Origin: JBBIVP01 sp037439705 [NCBI: bacterium]
GTDB taxonomy: Bacteria > JBBIVP01
Direction of reading: 5' to 3'
Assembly: GCA_037439705.1 (NCBI GenBank)
Contig: JBBIVP010000010.1
Coordinates: 1 to 23,066 of the forward strand
Length of the DNA: 23,066 nucleotides
Numbering within the stretch: position 1 is the first letter of the stretch; each line of letters opens with the position of its first letter. Positions 16,056 to 23,066 of this stretch are shown in pieces. The notes below the pieces were generated by a model. That model searched no databases. It saw nothing but the letters and a program-made list of their open reading frames with translations, and was not told the DNA's origin. A program made the position numbers and the translations under genes.

Positions 16056-17867
16056 ATGATTACAACAATTTTTATAACATATCTCTTCGCATCTATGATA
16101 AATGAGGGAGAAATACCATCTTTCACCAAAGAAATTCAAAAATTGATCAATTCTTCTGAAGCAGAGTATAAAGAACATGAAGATGAACTTTTAACAGCCC
16201 TTCTCTCATATGGTATGCTCAGAAACTATCCTGTTTCCTACGCCTTAGTATCCCAGTCTGCAAAGGAGCTTCTTATGGGCAATTTTTCAAAGGGTGAAAA
16301 ATTGTATCTCACCGCATCCTATATCTCTCCTGATTTACCAGCAGTTCATTACATATATGCAAAAGCATTAAAAGATACGGGAATAACAGGAACCTTCAAA
16401 TCATTTCTTCCATTCTTTAAGTTTGTGGTTCTCAAATACTCAAATACATTTTCATTTTATGAACTCAGGATTATATGGATTTATAATATAATTTTATTTA
16501 CCATATTCATCATTTCACTTACAGCACTCGCCCTTTTTATAAAAAATTTTTCATCCCTGGTCCATTTCTTCAATGAAATTATGGGATTTTTCCTCCCAGA
16601 ATGGGGAATAAAAGTGCTAATTTTTCTTTTCTTTATTATTCCATTCTTCCTCAAAATACCCATTGGCTACCTAATTCCATCTTATCTGACATTCCTTCTA
16701 ATTTTTGAAAGAAAAGGAGGATGGAGTGCGAGGGTACTCGGGTTTCTTCTTCTAATTTTATTCGGGAGCCTGAACTTCACGGGGAAAAAGCTCTCAACTT
16801 ACTTTGCCCAGGAAAGACTTCAATATTTGACCTACCTATACAATTATCATTCAGGACAATGGACGCAAGAACTTTTAACACTGGAACTTAACGAAAAGGA
16901 AAGCAATGAAAAACTCTTCCTTAAGGGATTGACCTTCATAAAAATGGGAGAATATGAAAAGGCAAAATTGATTTTTGAAAACCTGTTAAAAAACGGTTAT
17001 TACAAAGAAAAATGTCTGAATAATCTCGGAATTATAGAATATGCCCTTGGAAATATACAAAATAGTGAAAAACTATTTTATGAAAGAATTAAAACATCTG
17101 AACTTATCCCTGAAGCCCATTATAACCTCTCTATCATATATTTCTCACAGGCAAAACTCGAAGAAGCAAAAGAAGAACTGGAAATAGCAAAGAGAATACT
17201 TCCTCAAACTATTGAAAAGATATCACGATTTTCATCAAAAGAGAACATAAATCTCCTCTTCATTCCATCAGAAATTCATCCATCAGAACTCATTAACAGG
17301 TTTAAGGAAAATTCAGACCCGGAGATTTATAAAGAACTAATGAAAACTTTTTTTGGAAAATATCCCGAGGATAAGGCTTTAAGCGCAAGCATTATATGCG
17401 GAATCATCATACTCATATTTCAGATTCCATTTATCAAAAGGTTCTTACCCAATCTCTGCAAAAGATGTGAAAGGGTATACTGTTCCCTCTGCGATGATTC
17501 TCCCCTTGAAAATGAATGCGGACTCTGTTATACTATTTATATTCTCAAAGAAAAAATTTCGCCTGAAGAAAGGATAAAATTTGAAATTGAGACCTCAAAA
17601 AGATACCATAGAAAAAGATGGATGGTCATAATATCAAACATACTCCTTCCCGGTATGGGTTATATAGTTGGAAATAAAAACATAAGGGGATTTATTCTTT
17701 TGTCTTTCTGGATTCTCCTTCTTGAACCACTCTTTTTCTCAAATCAGTTAACAAGGGGACTGATGCCATTTTCGGTTGAAATAAGTCTGTTTGAAATAGC
17801 GAGTGTTGGCTTAGTTGCTTTCATAGTATGGATATTAACCGTTTTCAGAATGAGAAGCTGGAGGTAA
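16056..17867 (+). CDS. Multi-pass membrane protein with TPRs and a six-cysteine zinc-ribbon-like segment
   Basis: A 603-residue inner-membrane protein of unknown function. After a hydrophobic N-terminus and a helical region (about 20-110) come four hydrophobic segments at about 140-163, 185-200, 203-217 and 226-240. TPR-like repeats follow at about 285-385 (FLKGLTFIKMGEYEKAKLIF, CLNNLGIIEYALGNIQNSEKLF, AHYNLSIIYFSQAKLEEAKEEL). After another helix (about 441-460), three CxxC pairs occur at 468/471, 476/479 and 488/491, likely binding zinc. The C-terminus has LLPGMGYIVGNKNIRGF, a motif of small membrane domains (TM2/DUF5683-like), and two more helices. It heads an operon; the next gene, a PATAN protein, follows by one base, with the Shine-Dalgarno site inside this gene's 3' end. 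The role is probably scaffolding or signalling; function unrecognised. Confidence 0.8.
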   Translation: MITTIFITYLFASMINEGEIPSFTKEIQKLINSSEAEYKEHEDELLTALLSYGMLRNYPVSYALVSQSAKELLMGNFSKGEKLYLTASYISPDLPAVHYIYAKALKDTGITGTFKSFLPFFKFVVLKYSNTFSFYELRIIWIYNIILFTIFIISLTALALFIKNFSSLVHFFNEIMGFFLPEWGIKVLIFLFFIIPFFLKIPIGYLIPSYLTFLLIFERKGGWSARVLGFLLLILFGSLNFTGKKLSTYFAQERLQYLTYLYNYHSGQWTQELLTLELNEKESNEKLFLKGLTFIKMGEYEKAKLIFENLLKNGYYKEKCLNNLGIIEYALGNIQNSEKLFYERIKTSELIPEAHYNLSIIYFSQAKLEEAKEELEIAKRILPQTIEKISRFSSKENINLLFIPSEIHPSELINRFKENSDPEIYKELMKTFFGKYPEDKALSASIICGIIILIFQIPFIKRFLPNLCKRCERVYCSLCDDSPLENECGLCYTIYILKEKISPEERIKFEIETSKRYHRKRWMVIISNILLPGMGYIVGNKNIRGFILLSFWILLLEPLFFSNQLTRGLMPFSVEISLFEIASVGLVAFIVWILTVFRMRSWR

Positions 17868-17868
17868 A

Positions 17869-18969
17869 ATGGCTATAAAAGAGCAAATAAAAGGAAAATC
17901 AACAGGTGAAGGGGTTTTAAAGTATTTTCAAAATATATCGGCGGATAGAAAAAACGGAATATTTGTTTTAAAAACAAAAGAAGGGAAAGAAATTCAGATT
18001 CTATTTTATGACGGGAAAATTATATATGCAGAATCTGATGTAAAAAACAGGGATAGGGCTATTTTAACATATCTTTCAGAATGTGGGATAATAGATAAAA
18101 AGGTAAAAACGAAAATACTGAAGAAAAAAGAAAAATCTAAGGGAGTAAGCATAATTTCGCTTCTGATTGAAGAAAAACCTGGAACGGAAGATGAAATGGG
18201 ACAGGCTTTGAGAGCAAGAACACAGGAAATTCTCATTGAACTCCTTATGTCAGAGGAAGTGAGTTTTGAATTTATTGAAAAAGGGAAGGGAGAGATAGGA
18301 TTTAATCCAAAGATTTACCGTCCTATGAATACAGATTCCATAATCTTTGATGCTGCAAGAATCATTGACGAATTGAAGAACGCCCTTGAACCTGCAAAGG
18401 TTTATGAAAACATACCCTCATTATCCGGCACGATTGATGTAGAAACTGCAAAAAAGCTAAGAATCCCGTGGGAATTTATTGAGTACATTGATGGTAAAAG
18501 TGCAATAATAGAAATTGCAAGAAAATCAAGGAAACCAGTTTATGAAACGATGATTTATATATCAGAACTCTCAAAAAATGAGCTGGTAGAAATAGAAAGG
18601 AGTAAAGAGCTCCGGTCAGAAGAGGAAAGGGATAAAAGATGGGAAATAATAAAGCTCTCTTTCAAAAACATCATTGCATTTTTATTTATAGGTTTTACAG
18701 GAGTTTTTCTCTATGGACTCACCTCAAGCAATTCAAAGGAAAAAATTAAAATTTTTGACCCCTTTGAGGTAATAAAGGTTGAGAAACAGAAATTAAAAAT
18801 CAAAACAGCCATTGAAAGTTATAAAACCTTAGAAGGAAGGTATCCTGACTCACTTCTTTTACTGGTAGAAAAAGGTCTTTTAGAAAAAAAAGATTTGACA
18901 TTTCCAATAAATAGGTTATATTATTATAAAAAAAGTGAAGATGACACATATTATGAACTTGGATTATAA
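17869..18969 (+). CDS. PATAN (DUF4388) domain protein with a membrane helix and pseudopilin-like tail
   Basis: A 366-residue protein. The N-terminal part (about 12-170) matches the DUF4388/PATAN pattern: a short leading region, GIFVLKTKEGKEIQILFYDGKIIYAES, then helices ending at IFDAARIIDEL. PATAN domains occur in bacterial signalling and motility regulators. A middle segment (about 185-250, IDGKSAIIEIARKSRKPVYETMIYISEL) looks like a winged-helix-type repeat common with PATAN. A single membrane helix spans about 266-284. The tail KIKTAIESYKTLEGRYPDSLLLL resembles the part of type II secretion/type IV pseudopilins just after their helix (AIxxYxxxxGxYPxxL), but there is no prepilin leader. Topology would put PATAN in the cytosol and the tail in the periplasm. 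A strong GGAGG site precedes the ATG. Function unknown. Confidence 0.8.
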   Translation: MAIKEQIKGKSTGEGVLKYFQNISADRKNGIFVLKTKEGKEIQILFYDGKIIYAESDVKNRDRAILTYLSECGIIDKKVKTKILKKKEKSKGVSIISLLIEEKPGTEDEMGQALRARTQEILIELLMSEEVSFEFIEKGKGEIGFNPKIYRPMNTDSIIFDAARIIDELKNALEPAKVYENIPSLSGTIDVETAKKLRIPWEFIEYIDGKSAIIEIARKSRKPVYETMIYISELSKNELVEIERSKELRSEEERDKRWEIIKLSFKNIIAFLFIGFTGVFLYGLTSSNSKEKIKIFDPFEVIKVEKQKLKIKTAIESYKTLEGRYPDSLLLLVEKGLLEKKDLTFPINRLYYYKKSEDDTYYELGL

Positions 18970-18986
18970 AGAAGAGTAATCCTTAC

Positions 18987-19925
18987 ATGGAAGAATTCAG
19001 AGAAATCTATTTTGATGACATTGAAGCCTTTCAAAATCTCGCAGGACAATTTAATGAAAATCTCACCTTTATAAGCGACAAAACAGGCATTCACATAAGT
19101 TCAAGAGGAAATAGAATTTTGCTCTATGGAGCTCCAGAGAAGGTTGAAAAAACTGAAGCACTAATAAATTCCCTTTATGAATCCATATTAAAAGGAAACA
19201 AAATCACCAGGGTTGAAATTGAAAGGCGAATGAAAAATTACGAAGAAACCTCAAAAACAATAATGGAGGAAGATGTAATTTTTATATCATACAAAAACAA
19301 AAAGATAATGCCAAAATCCCCACATCAAAGGGAATATGTAAAAGCGATAGAAAAATACGACATTGTCTTTGGAATAGGTCCAGCTGGAACAGGAAAGACA
19401 TATTTGAGCATGGCAATGGCTGTAAAGTATCTCAAAGCAGGATATGTGGACAGAATAATTCTAACAAGACCAGCGGTTGAAGCAGGAGAAAAACTCGGAT
19501 ATCTACCCGGAGACATTCAAGAAAAAGTCAACCCTTATTTAAGACCTCTGTATGATGCCCTGCATGACATGCTTGAATTTAATCAGGTATCAAGACTTCT
19601 CTCAAGGGGAATAATAGAAATCGCTCCGCTCGCCTTTATGAGGGGTAGAACATTAAACAGTGCCTTCATAATACTTGACGAAGCGCAGAATACAACATCC
19701 GAACAGATGAAGATGTTTCTCACTCGTCTTGGCTTTGATTCAAAAGCAGTTATTACGGGAGATATAACCCAGGTTGATTTGCCCAAGGAACATAAATCAG
19801 GACTTATTGAAGCTCAGCGGATTCTATCTGGAATACCACAAATAAAATTTATTTATTTTGATGGTTCCGATGTAGTAAGGCACCCGCTTGTTCAGGAAAT
19901 AATAAAAGCCTACGATGAAAGATAA
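18987..19925 (+). CDS. phoH: PhoH-like ATPase
   Basis: A cytosolic ATPase of the PhoH family, often linked to RNA metabolism, here in its usual place near ybeY. It has 312 residues, normal for the family. An N-terminal KH-like region (about 20-70, with GNRILLYGAPEKVEKTEALI) precedes the ATPase core. Walker A is GPAGTGKT (131-138), LTRPAVEAGEKLGYLPGD (159-176) is a family signature, Walker B is FIILDEAQ (227-234), and the sensor-like ITGDITQVDLP follows at 256-266. It begins 17 bp after the PATAN gene with a weak purine-rich site upstream. It overlaps the next gene by 11 bp. Identification is secure; the biochemical role of PhoH is still poorly defined. Confidence 0.95.
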   Translation: MEEFREIYFDDIEAFQNLAGQFNENLTFISDKTGIHISSRGNRILLYGAPEKVEKTEALINSLYESILKGNKITRVEIERRMKNYEETSKTIMEEDVIFISYKNKKIMPKSPHQREYVKAIEKYDIVFGIGPAGTGKTYLSMAMAVKYLKAGYVDRIILTRPAVEAGEKLGYLPGDIQEKVNPYLRPLYDALHDMLEFNQVSRLLSRGIIEIAPLAFMRGRTLNSAFIILDEAQNTTSEQMKMFLTRLGFDSKAVITGDITQVDLPKEHKSGLIEAQRILSGIPQIKFIYFDGSDVVRHPLVQEIIKAYDER

Positions 19926-22140
19926 AAAGAATCTTCTCAACAATGTTATAAAATGGGCTCATATCATAGGGTTTCAGATTTTTATTCTTATAATTATAAT
20001 GGGAATCCGCGGAAGGTCAAAATATAACCTGCATATAGATATGCCATCTCCATACACTATTGTAGCTGACAGGGATTTTCTCATTGAAGACGAGGAGGCG
20101 ACAAAAAGAAAAATTGAAGAGGCTCGTAGCAAAGTTAACTTTGTGTACGATTATTCTCCTTACTGGAACATTAATATACAAGAAAAATTTAAAGGAGCGT
20201 TTATAAAATTAAAAGAAAGAACTGAAAATTTGAATACATCCTATATAAAGAATTTTTTTAAAAATGAGGGAATAGAAATAGACGAAAGGGATGTTGATTA
20301 TCTGGTAAAAAGTAATTTCTCTACTTCAATTTTAAGAAATGTGGAATCCATTTCTCTGTGGACGAAAAACCTGTACATAGTTAGTGAAAAAAACCTCTTT
20401 TTAAAACATCTTGAAAAAGGGATATCAATAAGGATTTTAAAAAGTGATGGAACCATAGAAAGCGAAATACAACTTGAAGATATGACAAACATAATGGATG
20501 TGGAGGAAGTTAAAAAAAATATCAGCCTCAGGATAAAATCTCCTGGATTAAAAAACCTCGTTGAAAAACTGATAGTTCCCAATTTATATTTTAACGAGAG
20601 CGAAACTCTAAAAAGAAAGGTTGAGGCGGAAAGATCCGTAAAACCTGTTTTTCACAGTATCAAAAAAGGAGAGGTTCTTGTAAGAACAGGAGACAGGGTT
20701 ACAGAAGAAATCTGGAAAAAAATCAAGGTATTTAAAGCCATAAAAGGAAAATCTCATGAATGGAAATTCTATTTGGGAAGTTCTTTACTTAATCTGTTCA
20801 TATTCTTTATAATTTTTTACTATCTTCCTTCAAAAATAAAAGAATACAATCTCTCAATAAAAGATATTTCTTTCCTTTCCCTGATTATTCTACTCTCGGT
20901 GGGGATAACAAAACTCCTTCTGGTTGTTGGCGATGCGATATCATTAAAATACGGTTGGGAAATCGGAATATCATTTCCATTTTTGTTACCAATCCCCATG
21001 GCTCCTATGATTGCCTTTTCCTTTCTTGGCTCAATTCATGCATTTTTAATTTTCATAACGATGATAACTATTGAAGCGGCACTTTTAAAAATCCATATAT
21101 ATGCAGTTCTTTTCCACCTCCTCTACGGATTAACGCTGATTTTTTTCTTGAGGTCGAAAAGAATGAAAATAGCGGTAGCAAAAGCAGGATTAAAAAGTAT
21201 CCTCTGGAGCATGTTCTTTGCAACAGGAATTGGACTAATAGCAGGAAGTGGGGAGCTTATAAACCTCCTCAAATTCAACTTCTATGGGATATCCTGTGGA
21301 ATTTTATCGGGCATATTATCTGCTGGAATCATCCCTCTTGCAGAAATAATTTTTGGATACACCTCAGAACTAAAACTTCTTGAACTCTCGTACAGAGAGC
21401 ATCCCCTGCTTAAACAAATGGTTTTGAATGCATCGGGAACTTTTCAGCACAGCCTGATGGTGAGCGACCTCGCTGAAGAAGCTGCTGAGGCAATAAAAGC
21501 AAATTCCACCATTGCAAAGATAGGAGGACTTTATCATGACATCGGGAAGATAACTAAACCGGAATTCTTCATAGAAAACCAGAAACCTGGCAATAATCCA
21601 CATGACCATCTATCTCCAAAGATGAGTGCCCTCATTGTAGTCTCTCATGTGAAGGAGGGAAAGGAACTGGCTTTAAAACACAAACTCCCGCGGGAAATTA
21701 TAGAGATTATTGAAACACATCATGGGACATCGGTTGTTCAGTATTTTTATGACAAGGCAAAAAAAATATGGGACCCCGAGAAATCGGAATTAAGCGCTGA
21801 GGATTTCAGATATCCAGGACCAAAACCAAAAACGAAAGAAGAATGTATAGTAATGATGGCGGATAGAGTGGAAGCAGCGGTTAGGGTCCTGGATCCGATA
21901 ACTCCCCAGAAAATAGAGGGGGCAGTAGAGGAGATATTCAAAAAACTATTTGATGATGGGCAACTTGATAAATGTGATATCACCACCCAGGAAATAGCAC
22001 TCATAAAAGAAGTTTTTGTAAAAAAACTCGTTGCTACCTATCACCACAGGATAGATTATCCGTCCACATTAAAAAGAAAAGCAAAAGTGCTTCAATTCGG
22101 GGTAGGAAATGCTGAAAGTTTCAATAAGGACTCAAAATAA
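19915..22140 (+). CDS. pgpH: PgpH-type 7TM-HD phosphodiesterase, probable c-di-AMP hydrolase
   Basis: A 741-residue inner-membrane protein of the 7TM-HD (YqfF/PgpH) family, close to the ~720 residues of Listeria PgpH. A first helix at about 16-30 is followed by an extracytoplasmic 7TMR-HDED domain (about 40-275, with KPVFHSIKKGEVLVRTGDRV). Then come seven membrane helices to about 480 and a cytosolic HD domain. Metal ligands are visible: H512 in GTFQHS, H541-D542 in GLYHDIGK, H578, H603 in ETHHGTS, and D650 in VMMADRVEAAVR. RYPGPKPKTKEE is another family signature. All catalytic residues are present. Characterised members hydrolyse c-di-AMP, implying that this nucleotide is made here, though no cyclase lies in the window. 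It overlaps phoH by 11 bp and ybeY by 32 bp. Confidence 0.93.
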   Translation: MKDKKNLLNNVIKWAHIIGFQIFILIIIMGIRGRSKYNLHIDMPSPYTIVADRDFLIEDEEATKRKIEEARSKVNFVYDYSPYWNINIQEKFKGAFIKLKERTENLNTSYIKNFFKNEGIEIDERDVDYLVKSNFSTSILRNVESISLWTKNLYIVSEKNLFLKHLEKGISIRILKSDGTIESEIQLEDMTNIMDVEEVKKNISLRIKSPGLKNLVEKLIVPNLYFNESETLKRKVEAERSVKPVFHSIKKGEVLVRTGDRVTEEIWKKIKVFKAIKGKSHEWKFYLGSSLLNLFIFFIIFYYLPSKIKEYNLSIKDISFLSLIILLSVGITKLLLVVGDAISLKYGWEIGISFPFLLPIPMAPMIAFSFLGSIHAFLIFITMITIEAALLKIHIYAVLFHLLYGLTLIFFLRSKRMKIAVAKAGLKSILWSMFFATGIGLIAGSGELINLLKFNFYGISCGILSGILSAGIIPLAEIIFGYTSELKLLELSYREHPLLKQMVLNASGTFQHSLMVSDLAEEAAEAIKANSTIAKIGGLYHDIGKITKPEFFIENQKPGNNPHDHLSPKMSALIVVSHVKEGKELALKHKLPREIIEIIETHHGTSVVQYFYDKAKKIWDPEKSELSAEDFRYPGPKPKTKEECIVMMADRVEAAVRVLDPITPQKIEGAVEEIFKKLFDDGQLDKCDITTQEIALIKEVFVKKLVATYHHRIDYPSTLKRKAKVLQFGVGNAESFNKDSK

Positions 22141-22540
22141 AGAAGCGGTTTTTGATAAAAATTTGATGGTCAATCTTACAAAATATGTTTTTAAGAAAAT
22201 AAATTTTCTAAAAAGGGGAAAGAACATCATTCTGGACATAACTTTTCTTCCAGAAGAAGAAATGAGAAATCTGAACCGAAAATATAGAAGAATTGATAAA
22301 AAAACCTCATCGCTTGCTTTTTCCTATGGAAGTCCGTTTAATAATGAAAAAACTTTTATAGGAGAAATACTTTTAAACGAAAAGGTTCTCAAAAAGAAAC
22401 AAAACAAATTTTTAGAGATTTTCCTTCATGCCCTTCTACATATAGGAGGATATAATCATTCAAAACCTGCTGAAAGGAAAAAAATGTTTGCTCTTCAAAA
22501 AAATTTGCTTGATGAACTTATAAGAAAAAAATGGTGTTGA
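22109..22540 (+). CDS. ybeY: Endoribonuclease/rRNA maturation factor YbeY
   Basis: A metal-dependent RNase acting in 16S rRNA 3'-end maturation and ribosome quality control; 143 residues, slightly short. The zinc-binding triad is visible in LHALLHIGGYNH (H107, H111, H117; canonical HGxLHLxGYDH). LNRKYRRIDKKTSSLAF (55-71) corresponds to the usual LNxxYRxxDxPTDVLSFP, but the TDVLSFP block reads TSSLAFS, an unusual divergence. GEILLN (85-90) matches the following conserved strand. A GGTAGG site precedes the ATG inside the pgpH 3' end. The order phoH-pgpH-ybeY-corC is a common bacterial arrangement, which supports the call despite the low motif conservation. Confidence 0.92.
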   Translation: MLKVSIRTQNKEAVFDKNLMVNLTKYVFKKINFLKRGKNIILDITFLPEEEMRNLNRKYRRIDKKTSSLAFSYGSPFNNEKTFIGEILLNEKVLKKKQNKFLEIFLHALLHIGGYNHSKPAERKKMFALQKNLLDELIRKKWC

Positions 22541-23066
22541 TGAGAAAAAAAGAGAAAAATTTAGAAGCAACTTTTGAGGATTATGTAAATAAAGGTTTAA
22601 AAAAGGGAATCCTTGACGAATACGAAACTGAAATCCTCAAAAAGCTTTACAGAACAAGGAATAAAAAGGTAAGGGATGTAATGATAAAAAGGCAGAATGT
22701 GGTGGCTGCGAAAGCAGATATTCCTTTTAATGAACTCATTGAGCTTTTCAGCAAAAGTGGTTTAAGCAGGTTGCCTGTTTACGAAAAAACGCTTGATAAT
22801 ATAATAGGAATTATTTACATCAAAGATGTCATAAAACTGTTAAATCAGGAAGAAAAAAATATAGTGAAAGTAATGAGAAATCCGTACTTCGTTCCAGAAT
22901 CAAAGGACATAAGGACGCTTTTTAAGGAAATGAGGGACAGGAGGATTCATATTGGTGTGGTATTTGATGAATACGGAGGAGTTACTGGGGTGGTAACAAT
23001 TGAAGATATAACGGAAGAAATATTCGGTGAAATTTACGATGAGGGGGATAAAGAAAAAAGGGAAAT
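22540..23066 (+). CDS. CorC/HlyC-type CBS-pair protein, C-terminus cut by window edge
   Basis: About 175 residues are visible from ATG 22540, which overlaps the ybeY stop (TGATG). An in-frame ATG nine bases upstream is also possible. After a short charged N-terminus comes VRDVMIKRQNVV, the usual opening of the CBS pair. CBS1 ends with LSRLPVYEKTLDNIIGIIYIKDVIKLL. CBS2 has RRIHIGVVFDEYGGVTGVVTIEDITEEIFGEI, the most diagnostic family sequence. There is no DUF21 membrane domain, so it is the soluble CorC (YbeX) type, linked to magnesium/cobalt efflux and ribosome function. The transporter-associated C-terminal domain would lie beyond the window. It is last of the six visible genes of this operon. 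Confidence 0.92.
   Translation, partial: MRKKEKNLEATFEDYVNKGLKKGILDEYETEILKKLYRTRNKKVRDVMIKRQNVVAAKADIPFNELIELFSKSGLSRLPVYEKTLDNIIGIIYIKDVIKLLNQEEKNIVKVMRNPYFVPESKDIRTLFKEMRDRRIHIGVVFDEYGGVTGVVTIEDITEEIFGEIYDEGDKEKRE

Larger units (their letters stand above)
16038..16065 (-). promoter_or_regulatory. Probable mazG promoter, leaderless geometry
   Basis: On the minus strand TTGTAA (16060-16065), 16 bp spacer, TATCAT (16038-16043), then AAAAAG and the mazG ATG. The -10 to start-codon distance is six bases, so transcription would start at the A of ATG. The -35 hexamer lies inside the first codons of the divergent gene. Confidence 0.5.

Overview
The window is AT-rich (roughly 35-40% GC by eye), almost fully coding, and comes from a bacterium with an outer membrane. 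The evidence for two membranes is a Wza-type polysaccharide export protein, a probable outer-membrane beta-barrel, an OmpA-type peptidoglycan-binding lipoprotein and a second lipoprotein. Housekeeping genes (rplM, rpsI, argC, pckG, mazG, phoH, ybeY, a corC-like gene) indicate a chromosome. I cannot name the phylum from sequence alone; an uncultured AT-rich diderm lineage fits.

Layout. (1) 1-1501, minus: rplM-rpsI-argC, tightly packed, with argC running off the left edge. (2) 1611-4445, plus: a large YfhO-like multi-pass membrane protein with C-terminal TPRs. (3) 4518-5236, plus: a small basic protein overlapping a minimal nucleotidyltransferase, arranged like a toxin-antitoxin or abortive-infection pair. 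(4) 5256-13377, minus: one polysaccharide-export operon. In transcription order it encodes an Ig-like-repeat lipoprotein, an unrecognised exported protein, a CsgG-like/OmpA lipoprotein, an outer-membrane barrel, a short OPX (Wza-like) protein, a Wzc-like BY-kinase/copolymerase, and a Wzy/O-antigen-ligase-like gene with TPRs that is interrupted by two in-frame stops. Most junctions overlap by 1-4 nt. (5) 13477-15240, plus: GTP-type PEP carboxykinase, convergent with mazG (15243-16031, minus). (6) 16056-23066, plus: a six-gene operon of TPR/zinc-ribbon membrane protein, PATAN (DUF4388) protein, PhoH, PgpH-type c-di-AMP phosphodiesterase, YbeY and a CorC-like CBS protein cut by the right edge.

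How the genes fit together. The barrel and short OPX protein resemble the composite OPX/beta-barrel translocon described in Myxococcus. The BY-kinase would supply the inner-membrane and periplasmic part, and the Wzy-like protein the polymerase or ligase. The first three genes of the operon look like undescribed envelope accessories. No glycosyltransferase for repeat-unit synthesis lies in the window.

Regulation. Five operon-first genes (rplM, pckG, the lipoprotein, mazG, the TPR membrane protein) lack a Shine-Dalgarno site. Each has a -10-like hexamer ending only 6-9 nt before the start codon, which suggests leaderless transcripts; several internal genes have clear SD sites. mazG and the TPR gene start 24 bp apart, divergently, and their -10 hexamers lie in one shared palindrome. 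No intergenic stretch exceeds about 110 bp. I saw no tRNA, rRNA, CRISPR array or insertion sequence.
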